From contig NC_092578.1 in assembly GCF_037975245.1 (NCBI RefSeq), positions 6,243,001-6,307,000 of the forward strand: DNA of 64,000 bases, in the 5' to 3' direction. Of this stretch, positions 50,721 through 64,000 are shown piece by piece. Position 1 is the first letter of the stretch. Every line of letters begins with the position of its first letter. Under the pieces are notes generated by a model. The model was not told the DNA's origin and did no database searches. It was given only the letters and a program-made list of their open reading frames with translations. The position numbers were made by a program, and so were the translations under genes. The stretch comes from Apostichopus japonicus. Lineage: Eukaryota; Echinodermata; Holothuroidea; Aspidochirotida; Stichopodidae.

Positions 50721-50879
50721 GTCTATTATAATCGTCATCATCATAATCACCATTTTTTATAAGATCTTGCAAAGCAAATTTGGTCACGTGTGCACATGCA
50801 AATATCTGTTACTAAACATAGATCACAAGAACGACAGATCCGCTCTTAACCCCAGTCCCGGGCCTGTGACTGTGTGATC

Positions 50880-50961
50880 ATCGTCAGGTGTGTATCACGA
50901 TTCCCCTTGAAGGGGAACATATACTATACACATGATCTTAGCCAATAGGCCGAGAAGCGAG
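50880..50961 (-). ncRNA. U2 snRNA-like sequence (5' third), probable pseudogene or U2-derived element
   Basis: Reading the minus strand from 50961, TCGCTTCTCGGCC followed by TATTGGCTAAGATCA matches the 5' end of U2 snRNA (stem I and following) with one substitution. The branch-recognition segment is also recognisable but altered (GTGTATAGTATATGTTC, against GTGTAGTATCTGTTC in human U2). After that the sequence departs from U2 and forms a strong hairpin (TTCCCCTTCAAGGGGAA). I found no Sm site and none of the 3' stems of U2. It is therefore more likely a truncated or chimeric copy than a working U2 gene. Confidence 0.55.
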
Positions 50962-51344
50962 TCAAAAGGTTTGGGAGCAATCTAATTGTGCACGTATCAT
51001 CAGTCAATATACTACTCATAATTTTAGACACAGTGCCTGTTTGCTCGGACACTATATATGTTATTTTGCCCCCCCCCCCCCAAACCGTTTCCGGTAACCT
51101 CATTGGCTGATAAGACAGAATAACGATTTCAGACTAGCATAAACACGTTTGGGACTAAGCTGAACTGAGGTAGTGATTAGAAAAAATGGGAACATCCAAC
51201 AATGGTATGCATAAGGCTTTGCCTTAATTTGAATATTTAATTTGAATATTCAGTGCATTCACGTCAACAGCTTAGAATTCCTTAGTGCAATTGTCTGTTA
51301 AGGATGAATTTGTTTTCTTAAGGGGCGAATGCTAATTCCTGTTT

Positions 51345-51865
51345 ATCCGCTTTTTCTTTCAAAGCATTATAAAATCGATTTGTTTGAAACACGTGGAATC
51401 CTTCCTTTATGTCATCCTCTAAAACTCTGCAGTTGTAACGTACTAGTATTTTAACAGACTATAGTATTTTGGAAAGTTTGCGATAGGACCGCGACTTTGG
51501 AAAGGAACATTGAGAAAACGATGAATTGTATATTTCTTTCAAAGCATTGTAAAATCGACTTGTTTTGAAACATGTGGGTAATGACGTTCTCTGCTTAACA
51601 CTACAGTTGTAATGTACTGATATAATAACAAACAGTCGTTTTTCGGGAATATAGGACCGCAATATAGGACCGCAATATACGACCGCGACTTTGGAAAGGG
51701 ACATTGAGAAAACGTTTAATTGCATATTTCTTTCAAAGCATTGTAAAGTCGAATTGTTTTGAAACATGTGGGTACTTGACGTTCTCCGCATAACACTATA
51801 GTTGTAATGTACTTATATTATAACAAACATTTGTATTTCGGGAAGGACCGCGACTTTGGAAAGGA
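51345..51865. repeat. ~190-bp tandem repeat, about three copies
   Basis: Landmarks TTTCTTTCAAAGCATT, GAAACATGTGG, GTTGTAATGTACT and GGACCGCGACTTTGGAAAGG recur in order; TTTCTTTCAAAGCATT is at about 51353, 51535 and 51728. The second copy has internal triplication of ATATAGGACCGCA (near 51649-51685). Confidence 0.88.
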
Positions 51866-51997
51866 ACACCGTGCCCGGAGACTATTCCATTGAACGTTAC
51901 CGTTTGGATTCATAAAACACAAGTTGTTTGGACGGAAGCAATGGAGTTTGCCAGTTTTCAATTTTGAATTTTGGAATATTTGGATATTTTCCCTACG

Positions 51998-52260
51998 TGG
52001 ATAACAAGACTCACTGCAATCCATCGATACATGTTGGTAAGTAGAAGCCTATAGTTTACATGTTTTGGTTATTAAAATTTTGAAGTGTAAACTCCCGGCA
52101 CCGCGGTTCACAACGTGTTCGTTATTGCGATACCTTGGGTGACTATTCTTAAAAATTGTATACGTTGAATTATACATAATGATAATATGCTAAGTAATAT
52201 ATGATATATATATATATATATATAATTATATATGATATATATATATATATGATATATATA

Positions 52261-52316
<56 letters not shown>

Positions 52317-52572
52317 GATATAATATGATGACATGAATTTATTGATAATTATATGGTAAGCCTATACTCCATTTTTTGGATCGTGTAAACCATGTTGTTG
52401 CTGCGGTATTTGAAATCATGAAGAAAAGTGAAAAGTAGCTTGCATATTTGGAAATATCTGAATTTTTGTTTTCTCAGCTTGGATAACAAGACTCGCCACA
52501 ATCCAGAGATTCCTGCAGGTAAGTACAAGCCTTTATTTTACATATTTTGGTTACTGCAAGTTTGATGTGTCA
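51998..52572 (+). repeat. Duplicated exon-like block ending in a GTAAGTA donor
   Basis: TGGATAACAAGACTC, then a short stretch, then GTAAGTA.AAGCCT occurs at 51998-52050 and again at 52480-52530. The second copy has a good acceptor (TTGTTTTCTCAG ending 52477) and would define a 41-base exon, 52478-52518. The downstream flanks (TTTACAT.TTTTGGTTA) are duplicated too. No coding frame is recognisable; noncoding exons are possible. Confidence 0.6.
52198..52318. repeat. (TA)n microsatellite with TGATA interruptions
   Basis: About 120 bp of TA dinucleotides interrupted several times by TATGATATA. Confidence 0.95.
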
Positions 52573-52849
52573 ACTTAGACGCGACTCAGTTGTAACGATT
52601 TACATTTCGGCTTAATTCAACAACTTTCTGGGGTTCAGCTCTTAGCGCTGCGGTCCTTCGTCTCACTCATTAACGGAACATTATGTGAGAAATGGCGCTG
52701 ACTATCGTGAAAAAGATTCCATGAAAAGAGGAATGATTTTTTTCTAGGTAATTATAAAGTTTTTGAAGTTAAGGAAATCTCTCTACAGGCTCCCTTTCGA
52801 AAGCAGTGTTATATAAATGAATTGTCTATCAACATATTACGACAGAAGT

Positions 52850-53930
52850 GTCATATCACTTCAACAGTATTAACCATACTGGACTGTCTATCGACAGAAC
52901 CGTCTCGAAATATCGCGACAGCAGTATAAACATATCGCGACAGCAGTATCAACATATCGCGACAGCAGTTTCAACATATTACGATAGCAGTATCTATAAA
53001 TTACGACAGCGGTATCAACATTGTTCGAAAGCAGTATAAAATCATTGTTTTGTCAACCTATCAACATATCACGACAGCAGTATCATATAAGGAAAGTAAT
53101 GCCAACATATATTACAACATTATCACGTTACGAATGCACAATTCAATATATTGGCTTACCTACCGTAGGCAATATCGACAGCGGTTTCGATAGCGACCGA
53201 ATTATGCAATTCCGTTACTATTATCAACATATTACGACTTCAGTATCAACACATTATGACAGCACTGTCAACATATTACAACATCAGTATCATATTACGA
53301 CACCATCAGTATCAGTTCTATGATAGCAGTGTCGACCTAATTGGATTGCCTATCAAGATACTGCGACAGCAAATATCAACATATTACGAAACAACAACAT
53401 CACTTTACGACAGCAGTAATTAACTAATGGACAACTTATCAACATCTGTATCGACATTTAATGCAGACAACAGTATAGAAATAATACGTTAGTAGTATCA
53501 ACACATTACGACAGCAGTATCAACATATTACGACAACAGTATCAACACAATTACGACAATAGTATCAATGACATATAACGACAACAGTATCAACACAATT
53601 ACGACAGTAGTATCACTGACATATAACGACAGCTGTATCAACATATTACGACAGCAATATCAACACTATTACGACAATAGTATCAATGACATATAACGAC
53701 AACAGTATCAACACAATTACGACAGTAGTATCACTGACATATAACGACAGCTGTATCAACATATTACGACAGCAATATCAACACTATTACGACAGCAGTA
53801 TCAACACATTACGACAGCAGTATCAACACAATATGACAACATAACTACACATCATGGATGAAAGTAGTACTAAATAATTTGCGATAAATATCAATACATA
53901 TTGCGACAGCAAAATCTACTCTTTGTTACA
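52850..53930. repeat. 22-bp CAGTATCAACATATTACGACAG minisatellite with 118-bp higher-order repeat Confidence 0.
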
Positions 53931-56011
53931 GGCAACACACAGGAAAGACTCACCACTATATAACAGTTAAACCATATACTGTCATATATGCGTAAATAAA
54001 CAGCAGTCAATTTTGAAACCTTTTCACAATCCGAACGCTCAGCCTACTTGTTTCGAGGACTTGTTGCAATAATGACACTCTTAACTATAACTGAAAAGTT
54101 CTGTTTCAGACCGTAGAGTCTTAAAAAACAACAACTTGGTACTGCGACGACGTTTGTAATTAACTGGAAGGCTATAAAACGGGTGGAGACCGTTTAATTA
54201 ATTAAGACGACTCCCAGTAGATGTAACAGTTATACCCGTAAATTACACGCTAAATACAAAGTCACGGAAAGGGCATGTATCCTGTTGCACGATAACTGAA
54301 TTGAAAATATCTGTGCGTGGTACAAGGTTGTTGATGTTGCAATATTAACGAGTTTTTTTTTAATATATATATAAAGCTGTAAATTGGAGAGTTAAACGTT
54401 TTCAGGCCTGTAAAAATCAATAGTCCGTATATTAATAGGCAAGCGAAACACAATAATTACAATATTGCTGAACAGTCCGTGTTAGTCAGAAAGAGGACAA
54501 TTTCTACTTTTGGGCGTCAAGTTGTAAAGAATCTCTCAACATGATTAAAATATGTACAACCCGTAAATAGAGAACAGAAATCCTGCTTTCTCATTGGACG
54601 ATTACGTCGAAGCTGGAAAATATTCATTGAAAAGAAAAATAGATGCAGTCTACTTTCAAAACAACTTGGACAAGAACGAACATAATTGCTATTTAAAATT
54701 AAACAACCACAATATTTCAACAATGTATGATATCAATGGGTATTCTGGTATGCAGAATATCTATATAGAGATAAAAGCGCGTATAACACAAATCGGGCAA
54801 CATGTGAAAGCAATATGAGGCACACATTCTCTTGTGCAAGTAACTGTAGACTCCTTTTGGGACTATGTCGGTAGTTAGGTCCTCCCCTCCCCCCTCCCCG
54901 GCCCTCCCCAGCCTCCCCGTTAACAGTTTATATGTTAGACGTCAAATGGTGCATTGTAGGGCATATTTAGGATTGAAATTAGGTCTAACTATATCTACAC
55001 GCAAGGTTCTGATAATGATAACTAATTTGAGTTTTTGAGTTGAAGAGGGGAATTGCGTTATACACCCCACACACCCTCTGAGTTGTGACATTCGTCGTTC
55101 TTCAGTGTTAACCTGGACTTGTTCTCTGCTATAGACAAGTCTCTTTTCTAATTGAATATCAAAGTTACAAGTCCATCCAGATGGGAAAATTTGGTTTCTA
55201 AACTGTAGTGTCACGTCCCGCTTCAGAGCACTCGTATTGTCAGTACGAGCAGTATGAATATCATGCTTCTATCAGATCAAAGTTAGGAACTGTTTGTACT
55301 GACAATACCAGTGCTTTGAGAGCATGATATTGGAGTACAGTTTAGAGAGGTACTAGCTTTAGGAAATTGTCCCAACTGGCTGACAAGTCTCTTTTCTAAT
55401 TGAATATTCATGTTACAAGTCTCTTTTCTAATTGAATATGCATATTACAAGTCTCTTCTTTAATTGAATATGCATTTCACAAAAGTTTGCATAAATAGAG
55501 TGAAGACAAAAAGAGTTCGTCGCTCCTGGTGAATATGGCAAACCATACACAGAAAGTACAAACATGCCCTCTCTTTTGTTGCAAACGTTATGAACAAATC
55601 TTTTCATTTTTAGTACTAATATTTCTCATAGTGTTCCTGTATTTCTCTATAATTAGATACTACTATGAAGTAGGCTTTAAGCAAGCCCGTAACCGATTTT
55701 TTTTTCTTTACAGTCATCTTTGTTTTGTTTGTTTGTTTTTTCCCCCTATATTTTGCCTTGATCATCTAATGCGTTGTACATGTTATTAATTAATTTGGTA
55801 TTTTATTTGGCACGTTACTTTTATGAATCAGGTTTTAAGTGCATTAATGCGTTATTTTAATAAAAATTATGTCGGTAGCATTATGAACTATATGACAGGC
55901 TGCACATGCGTAACTACGTTAGTGACGTCAGTTACTCTATATATCACTTACAAATGTACAGCATGCGAAGTATTGAAAGAATGAAAGGAATATATAAAGG
56001 CATAGTAATAA

Positions 56012-56100
<89 letters not shown>

Positions 56101-56146
56101 ATATATATGTGTGTGTATATATGTGTATACATATAATATATTTATA

Positions 56147-56195
<49 letters not shown>

Positions 56196-59100
56196 ATATA
56201 TGTATATACATATAATATATTTATATAACTATATATAACTATATACATAATTATATATATATAATTATGTATATATATAGTTATATATCTAGTTATATAT
56301 ATATATATATATTATATATATATATATATATATGTATATATGTGTATACATATAATATATTTATAGAACTATATATATGTATATATTTATGTGTATATAT
56401 GTGTATACATATAATATATTTATATAACTATATATATATATAACTATATACAACTATATATATAACTATATTTATACATAATTATATATATATAATTATG
56501 TATATATATAGTTATATATCTAGTTATATATTTAGTTATATCTAGTTATATATATATAGTTATATATATGTATATAGTTATATATAATTATATATGTATA
56601 TAGTTATATATATATATATAGTTATATATATATATATAGTTATATATGTATATAGTAATATATATATAGGAATAGATATAGGAATAGATATACGTATAGA
56701 TGTAGCTATAGTTATATAGATATAGTTATACATAGTTATAGGTATAGATATTGGTATAGATATAGGTATAGATATAGGTATATATATAGGTATAGATAGA
56801 GGCATATATACTGTATAAAGGCACAGGTGTCAATATAAATATATATGTAGGAATAGATATAGGCATAGGCATGTGTATAGATAGGTAGATAGCATTCAGT
56901 CTTTCTATAATTCGAAACTGTTTGAAAGGAAATCATTCCACAGCCATTTATAATATGTATAATGGCATATGCAACAAAGGTCCACCATAAAATAAGCTAA
57001 TGGTCTGATACGTCATAGGATCGGAGACAGCTTGTATATATAATCAACGTAGGGCCTACTGCATTTGTGATGACGTTAACAATACGAATATAAAGGAATG
57101 AAAATCTTACCACTGATCAGTTTAAGGGCCTTCCAACTTGGCATATTATTTTCCGTTTAGGTAGCCTATGATCCAAAACCAGTCTTTTCCTCCTCACAAA
57201 GAAGACATTGACATCGTTTAATGTGCATCGTATTTGACATTGTCTGTATAGGCTTACCGTATCGAGACAACTATGGATAACTATGGTTGTTTATAGGCTG
57301 CCGTTGAAACTATCGACTAGTTTGTATTTATATAAAGTAAACGGGGTTTCAATGATCGACAATATTTGAACTTTGCAATATGTATCAGCGTTACTCTTTA
57401 CAAGGTCGGCAAAGGTGGTAAAATCAATCATCAATTCCAAACCCGTGGAATCCTTAAATAATAAGAAACAAAGGTAAAGCAGCAATGATAATTATAATAA
57501 TTATAAAAGCAAAAATCAATAAAGTTACAAAAATAAAATAAATAACATGCCCTGTATAGCTGCACTTGGCAATGTGTGTAAAAGTGTTTTTTTCTTCGAA
57601 CGTTTCAACGAAATTTAGTCATTTCCAACTAAGGAGAACTTATCGCGGTCGACAAATCCTGTGATAAAGCAGGGAGTTGTTTCCATAACAACTCCCTGGA
57701 TAAAGCAATCTAACGTTACTTTTCCTATGCCTTTGATCTCCACCCGTTTCCTAAATCGCTTCTTCCTTAAATATTTCCGACCTTCTTCGCTTCTCGCTCC
57801 CCCCCCCACCGAACCCCCCCCCCCCCGTCTTATTTGTTTCTTTCTTTCCATATATTTTCCTTCTTTTCTACTTATTCTCTCTAACGACCCATAACTTCAC
57901 TCATTGTATATTAATGCGGCAAAGTTATGGACCAAAAAACAAACAAACAAATAACCATAAACTATGTGTGAACGTAATTATATACTACACCCGTATATGC
58001 CAGAAGTATATAACATGCTAGTGCAACTCGTCTTCATAAACGCATACTGTTATATCATCCGTCAAACTCAGTACATTGTAATTTCTATATTGAAACGATG
58101 TAAATATGATTAGTTTTCTTCACAAGACGGTCATTTTCCAGAAGAAATTATTTCTAAGTGAAAGGAAATGACCACTAAAGTCAGAAGCTCCATTAGATTG
58201 TAAATATAAGTATTATATTGATGTAATGAGCGCAGCACCGTAATGTGTGACAAGAGCTTATCCATGAACGTGTAAGTAATTTCCCTAGAGAATTATCAGT
58301 TCTGCATGCATTCAACTCTTACTCAGGGTGTACATTAACAGGGGCACCGGTCACTCAATTTGTTGCATTAATATAGGTAAATATCTGGAAATGGGGGGGG
58401 GGGGGGGTTAATATACGTAAATATCAAGACGGGAAGGGGGATGGAGAGGGAGTTGTGAAATGATTTGAAAAGTACACACTGAGATGATTGTCGTAATATA
58501 TCACCAACATAAAACTCAGTAAAAAATGTCAAACAATGTTTTTTTTTTAATTATCTAAAACGGGAAATATTGTTTGCTTAGCTGTCAATTCTATTTGGTA
58601 CTGTAAAATATCATAAAAAATGTAACTCCTTTTTGTGTGGAAAAGCCTGATTAATCCTCTATGGATAAATGATTTAAATATTATAAACAACAGCAGAGGC
58701 ATTTTCATTTCAAGTGCCATGATGACATAATTCACAATAATATCACAAAATTTGAATAAAAAACAAACAAATCATATGTTTGTCATACTATGTGGATGTG
58801 ACCTTTGACCTATAAAGATTTTTAAGCAATTAACTTTACCCTTTGCAATATTCCTGCAACCATAATCATGAGGTAAAGGTTCGCCCTGCAAGGATATATT
58901 TCTTCTCTATCAACATCACATCAATATCAACATCACAGTTGATATTTCATGATATCGTATTTAGGTGAAGTTAAGCTGACTCAATTCCAACCAATCCACT
59001 GACAGGATTCTGTCGGATGATTTCAGACGTTTTCATTGAAAAAAATAAATTGTCTCAAAAAGACCCAACAGTATCCAATAAGAAATTAGTACATTGTTCT

Positions 59101-62100
59101 TTTTTTTAATTGTAATGTTGGAAACAACTGAGAAAAGAACAATTGGAATGGACGTTCTAATATTGCTCTTGAATCTTGGAAAATGTGACGCGATCTTTAT
59201 TTTGAAGATTATACGGAGTGTTTCCGACATTTCAAGGCAAGGGCGTAGGAACCGGGGGGTTGGGGGGGGCGCCAGCCCCCCAGTGAAAAATATGGGGGGC
59301 GGAAGTATCGTTCCGCCCCCCCGCTCCGCAAGTCAGAAAACCCCTTTTTCATTTCCAAATGAGAAAAAAATCTCATTTGAAGCACCAAATTGCATCTAAG
59401 GCCAGGTGAAAATGCAAAATTCTTTACAAAATGGAGTGGGTGTTGAAGTGTGCTATATTGCACCAAATTGCATCTGAGGCCACCTGGAAATGCAAAAAAA
59501 ATCCAAAGAGGAGGGGGACACCCCCTCCCCTTAGACCCCTCCCCCAGGCCGGCCATCAGTCTTCAGCCCCCCACTCAAAAGTACCTTCCTACGCCACTGT
59601 TTCAAGGCCGAAGAGGATTCGTGGCAGCTTTCAATAAGTTATTTATTGACCAATTAGGGTTTCTCATCGTCGCTGCACGACCAAAGTAGTTGTCAAGTTG
59701 TCGGAGAACAATCCTTACTGAATGACTTTTAGGCACAAAATTAAATATTGATAGGCCGCAGTAGGTCGTAGAACATTCAAAGCCTACTGTTATTAGTTCA
59801 GATTCTATTTCTATAGCACCTTTAATTTTTGAGAAAATAGCTAGTAAACTACTGTGTTGTGACAGTAACGAGGGGGGGGGGGGGGTTGTGGCTGTAGGGG
59901 GAGGGCGGATTTGTTGCTGAATGGGGAGGTGTTGTAGCTGTAGGGGGCGGTGTTGTGGCTGTCGGGGGGGGGGGCGTTGAAACCCACTCCCATGTATAAG
60001 GGAGTTTAGAGGTTCTCCAAGATAAACAAAAATACGACGTTCTTAGTCGTATTAAGGCTATATTTTAGGTTTGAAAGTGGGTATGTGTCCGATGTGTGGT
60101 GGGGGGGGGGGTGGTCGGGTGGGGTGGTCGGGTTGCAAAGAGGGAGGGTGCACCCTGGAGCTGAGCCTTATGAGGTTCACAAATGATAGTCTAATACATA
60201 GACCATTATGTCACAACACAAAACAACTCGATGTTAATAACGTGTTACAAATTTGTCAAAAACAAACGATGGCAAAGTCATCCAGTGATGCGATATTGTT
60301 CATTTATGTGAAGTTATTGGAATGAATGAAATAAAAGATTTAACGTTAAGTCTGCATGCAATGAGGAGTCGACGTCGTCATCAATTTTAGCATTGAGGAT
60401 TCCTGAGACGGATTTCACATATTTTAAAGGTGAATACTAAAAGCTTGTAAACCCTAATAAATATGTAGAAACATTACTAGCACTCGATTTATTAATTGTT
60501 TCTTACTGAAACTATGACATATCAAGACTGAAAGTCTAACTGAAAATCATCCTTAATAATAATCCTGATGATTATGGATTAAAATAATCACATCACAATA
60601 TCACATCACCATATCACATCACAATATCACATGACGTCATCATATAACTTCATCATATCACTTCATCTATCGCGTGATGTATCATGTCATATCCACGTCC
60701 ATGATGAAGATCCCCCGCCCCACCCCCCCCCCCCTCGCATAACTTACTCCTTTAGGAAAGTGAATTAATAATTGACATTTATTTTTCATACAAATTACCA
60801 ACCAGAGAGCCATTATTTTTCCCCTTGCTTCCCTTATGGCCTGTACGTGATAGACTGCCAACGTTCTCCCCCTTTTTTTATATCTATGACGCCAGCGAAC
60901 GGCTTTTGTGGTGGCGCTCTTCCGATTCACACATCCTTTGAATTCAAAATGCAATCTTCTCAAATGGTATAGGCAATTTATTTGAGTCTCCATCCCAAGT
61001 ACCCGTAACATAGAAGGGAATTATTAATTGAGATTGAGATTTATTTTTCATAAAAATGGATACCTAAAATTCTCCTTTTTTTTGTGGAAAGCTTTTCTGA
61101 AGTGACTATCAGCTATTGTCTTTCAATAAAATTTGATTCTGTGGAAGTGATTAATTTGTGTTGGACGAAATATTAGTGCTTGAACCGTACCATTTTGTAT
61201 TAGAACGGGGAATTATAATAAGGGGGTTGGGAGAGAGTAGAAACTTTAAATATGTGCAGGGAAAGAGCTTCTTGTTAGATTGTATCAGTAGCTGATAAGG
61301 CTTCATGTTGAGTATGCTATTCAGGTTTGACAAGGGAAAGTACTAGATAAAACTACATACTACTAATTCACTCACTGAAAGATGTTGCTTAGCCATGAGA
61401 GGCTTCGAATTATCACTACCCTTGTAAGTTTGCGTGGAGATTTAATTCAGATGTACAAGATTGTCCATGGTTTTGATAACTTAGGAAATTTATTCCTTTT
61501 CGGTTTTTCCCACGGTAGGAACACTAGAGGTCATTGTCTTAAATTTACAGTGTATTCAAATGACTTTTCTTTAGATTGTTGTGAATAAATGAAATCATTT
61601 GAACATGTTGTCCTATGTAATAATGTCAATCATTTAAGAATACTTAGATGGTAAACTTTGTTGCACCAGGATTTGTAGTTTCTTGTGTTAAGCTTCTTTT
61701 TTTTTTTTTGCATAGGGTTCTTGATGGGGACTTTGTCTCTCCTGATCCACTTAAATAAAGTAATGGAGTGTTAAACTAATTGTTCTAACAAAGAAAGGTA
61801 AATGACACATTTCTTGACGGAAAGGGGGGGGAGGGGGAGGGGGGCGAGGGGCCAAAGGTTGTGTGGAGCTAATGAATACTGTATCCCACTGTATGTATTT
61901 TGTCCAAGGGTCTGTGCAGAAAGATTTTTTTTTTGGTCTTAGGGCAAAGAAAATAGTGAAACAACAAAAGTGGAGATAACAAAGATTAATTTGTGTTTGG
62001 TCATCCAGTTTAATCCCATTTGCAACTCTTACAAACATCCACAATAAATCTGTGAGAAAAAAAAAACTTAAGCTGTTAATCTTTCTAGAATTCCTTTAAA

Positions 62101-64000
62101 AAACAAAGGTTTATTAACTCTTAGAGACTTTACCTACCTACTAATTAGCAATTTACAGCCATCTATTTTTTTCCCTACAGACTGTTATGTACAAAAATTC
62201 AAGGAAACGACGACAAAAAATATCGTGTTGCAATCTCACATGACACACAAAAAAAAACCCGAATGCGTGCTACTAAATCTGTCCAGTCAGGAGGTAAACA
62301 TGCCACACCGATCTAACTACTGCAATCTCCAAAAAAAAAGACCCCGAGGGGCCTGGTAGTGAGACGAGTTCAAAAGTCGAGGCCACATAGATCCTTCGAC
62401 TAACATTCACTTCACGGTAACCCCCTATAATATATCTACTGAATTAACGTTCCTTTTAGAAATTTACCTTGACCAACATAACATGCAGCATTTTTCCAGA
62501 ATAAACCTGTCTCCCCCTAAGCATACCATTTCCTTATCATATAACTTGCTGGCTGTTCTAACCACACAATCTTCGAGTCTCTTTTTTGGCGCCAAAATAG
62601 AAGGAGAAAGTCCCCTTTCGTCTCTCTCTCTCTGCAGAACAGAGGCCTTCAAAGTGAGCATGATAGAATAGCAGCTTTCTTCAGACTTCCTTCTACCCCT
62701 AAACCTCACATTACATTTTTCTCAATTATAAAAAAAACAAATGAATAAAATGGGAACATGAATGTTTCCATTAAACGTACTAGACAAATTTGCATAAATA
62801 ACCTCTTCTTTGAATAAATTAACCAACCGACAATCTCCTCTCTTTCTCTGGATTAGAAGCTTATCTGTGTCAAAGACCTTTCTTTCTCCGGTTGCCAAAC
62901 CAAGGCGATATTTACGTCCTAATAGCTGACATAAGTACCATCTGGGGTAGACCATTGTATCCCCTCCCTAAGACTACTTGTGAAATCACAAGTAATAACT
63001 TTCGGAGATAACATCCACAGACATAAGTCATCAATAATTACACCAGCATTTAAATTCAGTTTTGAAAAGAAAAAACACAAAAAAAAAACATTCTGTCCAA
63101 AATTTTCACTCATCTACTGAAAACACCATCTTTTTCTTCACCAACCAGGAAAAACTGTATGATTCTTCCTTCCAAAGACTTTTCTTTCAAACCAGCAAAT
63201 AAACACTTACAACTCAGTTTTTCTCTCCTTCATATCGTTTGCACAGCTCTGTAAAAAACCCGTAATATTATATCTCGGCCATCTATCAAAATAAACACTA
63301 CTTTTTTTCCTTCCACAATCCCCAACCCCCTCCGCTTTTCCCAAAAAAAGGTTGTTGCAATAATCTATCCAAAAACTATGAAAATATACAAGCCTTTATC
63401 GGTCGATTCCAAGCCTTCGCTTCGATTGGTAGTTTTTTTTTTATTGCTAACGGTAGGCAGAATGAGATTTATCTGTGCTGTGCTTCTATTCAGATGCATG
63501 GTAAAAACGAAACAAAGAAACCTCCGAAATTTGACACAACATGACCCCACGCAACAAAACGAAAGGCTTTGATAGGCAGTACTGGCACAATCAATTTCAA
63601 TGATCCCCACTTCTGACACCAACAGTTCGACAATTTATACAAACACCTTTTTGTAATAACTTACGCTCAAAAATCTCTTCTCGCTTGCACATTGTCAGCA
63701 TCTCAATATGATTTCAGCACCATTATGCAAAGTTAATCTGGTTAACCTTTGACACCCAGGCTATCCCAGTAACCCTGACAACAAGTGAACAAGTCCCTAC
63801 TTTAACTTTTGCACCTATCTGTACAACTACAAACTGAATGAAAAAAAAAAAAATTAAAAATTACAGACTTTTCTGAACATAAAAATTTTTTTCCCTACAT
63901 TTAGAAACTACTTTGTTAAAACTTTATTTACACTATGATTGACATGAAATTTTTTTCACATAGAACTGTATTTATTTACTTTTTTATTCTGAAAAGGATA

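Overview
This is a eukaryotic, intron-rich, AT-rich genomic window from a metazoan. Everything points to animal nuclear DNA: GT-AG introns, ERG-type channel, EAF and CLP1 orthologues, a class A GPCR, a CR1/L2-group LINE, tRNA-derived SINEs, hAT-type non-autonomous elements and long (TA)n arrays. I infer a marine invertebrate, most likely a non-vertebrate deuterostome such as an echinoderm, but the sequence alone does not prove the taxon.

Layout. 1-3183: 3' portion of an intact LINE (endonuclease + reverse transcriptase), lying upstream of the first visible exon of an ERG channel gene. 5765-14402 (+): the last four coding exons of an ERG (KCNH2/6/7-type) voltage-gated K+ channel; the transmembrane part lies left of the window. 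14403-22883: ERG 3' UTR/intergenic, with (TA)n arrays, a 15-bp-arm palindrome and a tRNA-like SINE head. 22884-29512 (-): complete seven-coding-exon gene for the ELL-associated factor EAF (406 aa as reconstructed). 29513-31652: region between two divergent genes, holding a tRNA-headed SINE. 31653-44252 (+): complete twelve-coding-exon gene for the RNA 5'-hydroxyl kinase/cleavage factor subunit CLP1 (426 aa as reconstructed). 49347-50372 (-): single-exon class A orphan GPCR. 50373-64000: no protein gene recognised; it holds a U2 snRNA-like sequence, ~190-bp repeats, a 22-bp minisatellite, nearly 900 bp of (TA)n, a hAT MITE and a decayed LINE fragment.

EAF and CLP1 are head to head. One protein works in RNA polymerase II elongation (ELL/EAF) and the other in pre-mRNA 3'-end cleavage and RNA 5' phosphorylation, so a shared divergent promoter is plausible. 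The most striking feature is intron 3 of CLP1: it has AT-AC ends, a textbook U12-type 5' splice site and a U12-type branch site, and only this splice restores an ungapped CLP1 alignment. Two tandem-repeat arrays in these genes coincide exactly with splice donors: EAF exon 4, and the start of the CLP1 intron after coding exon 8.
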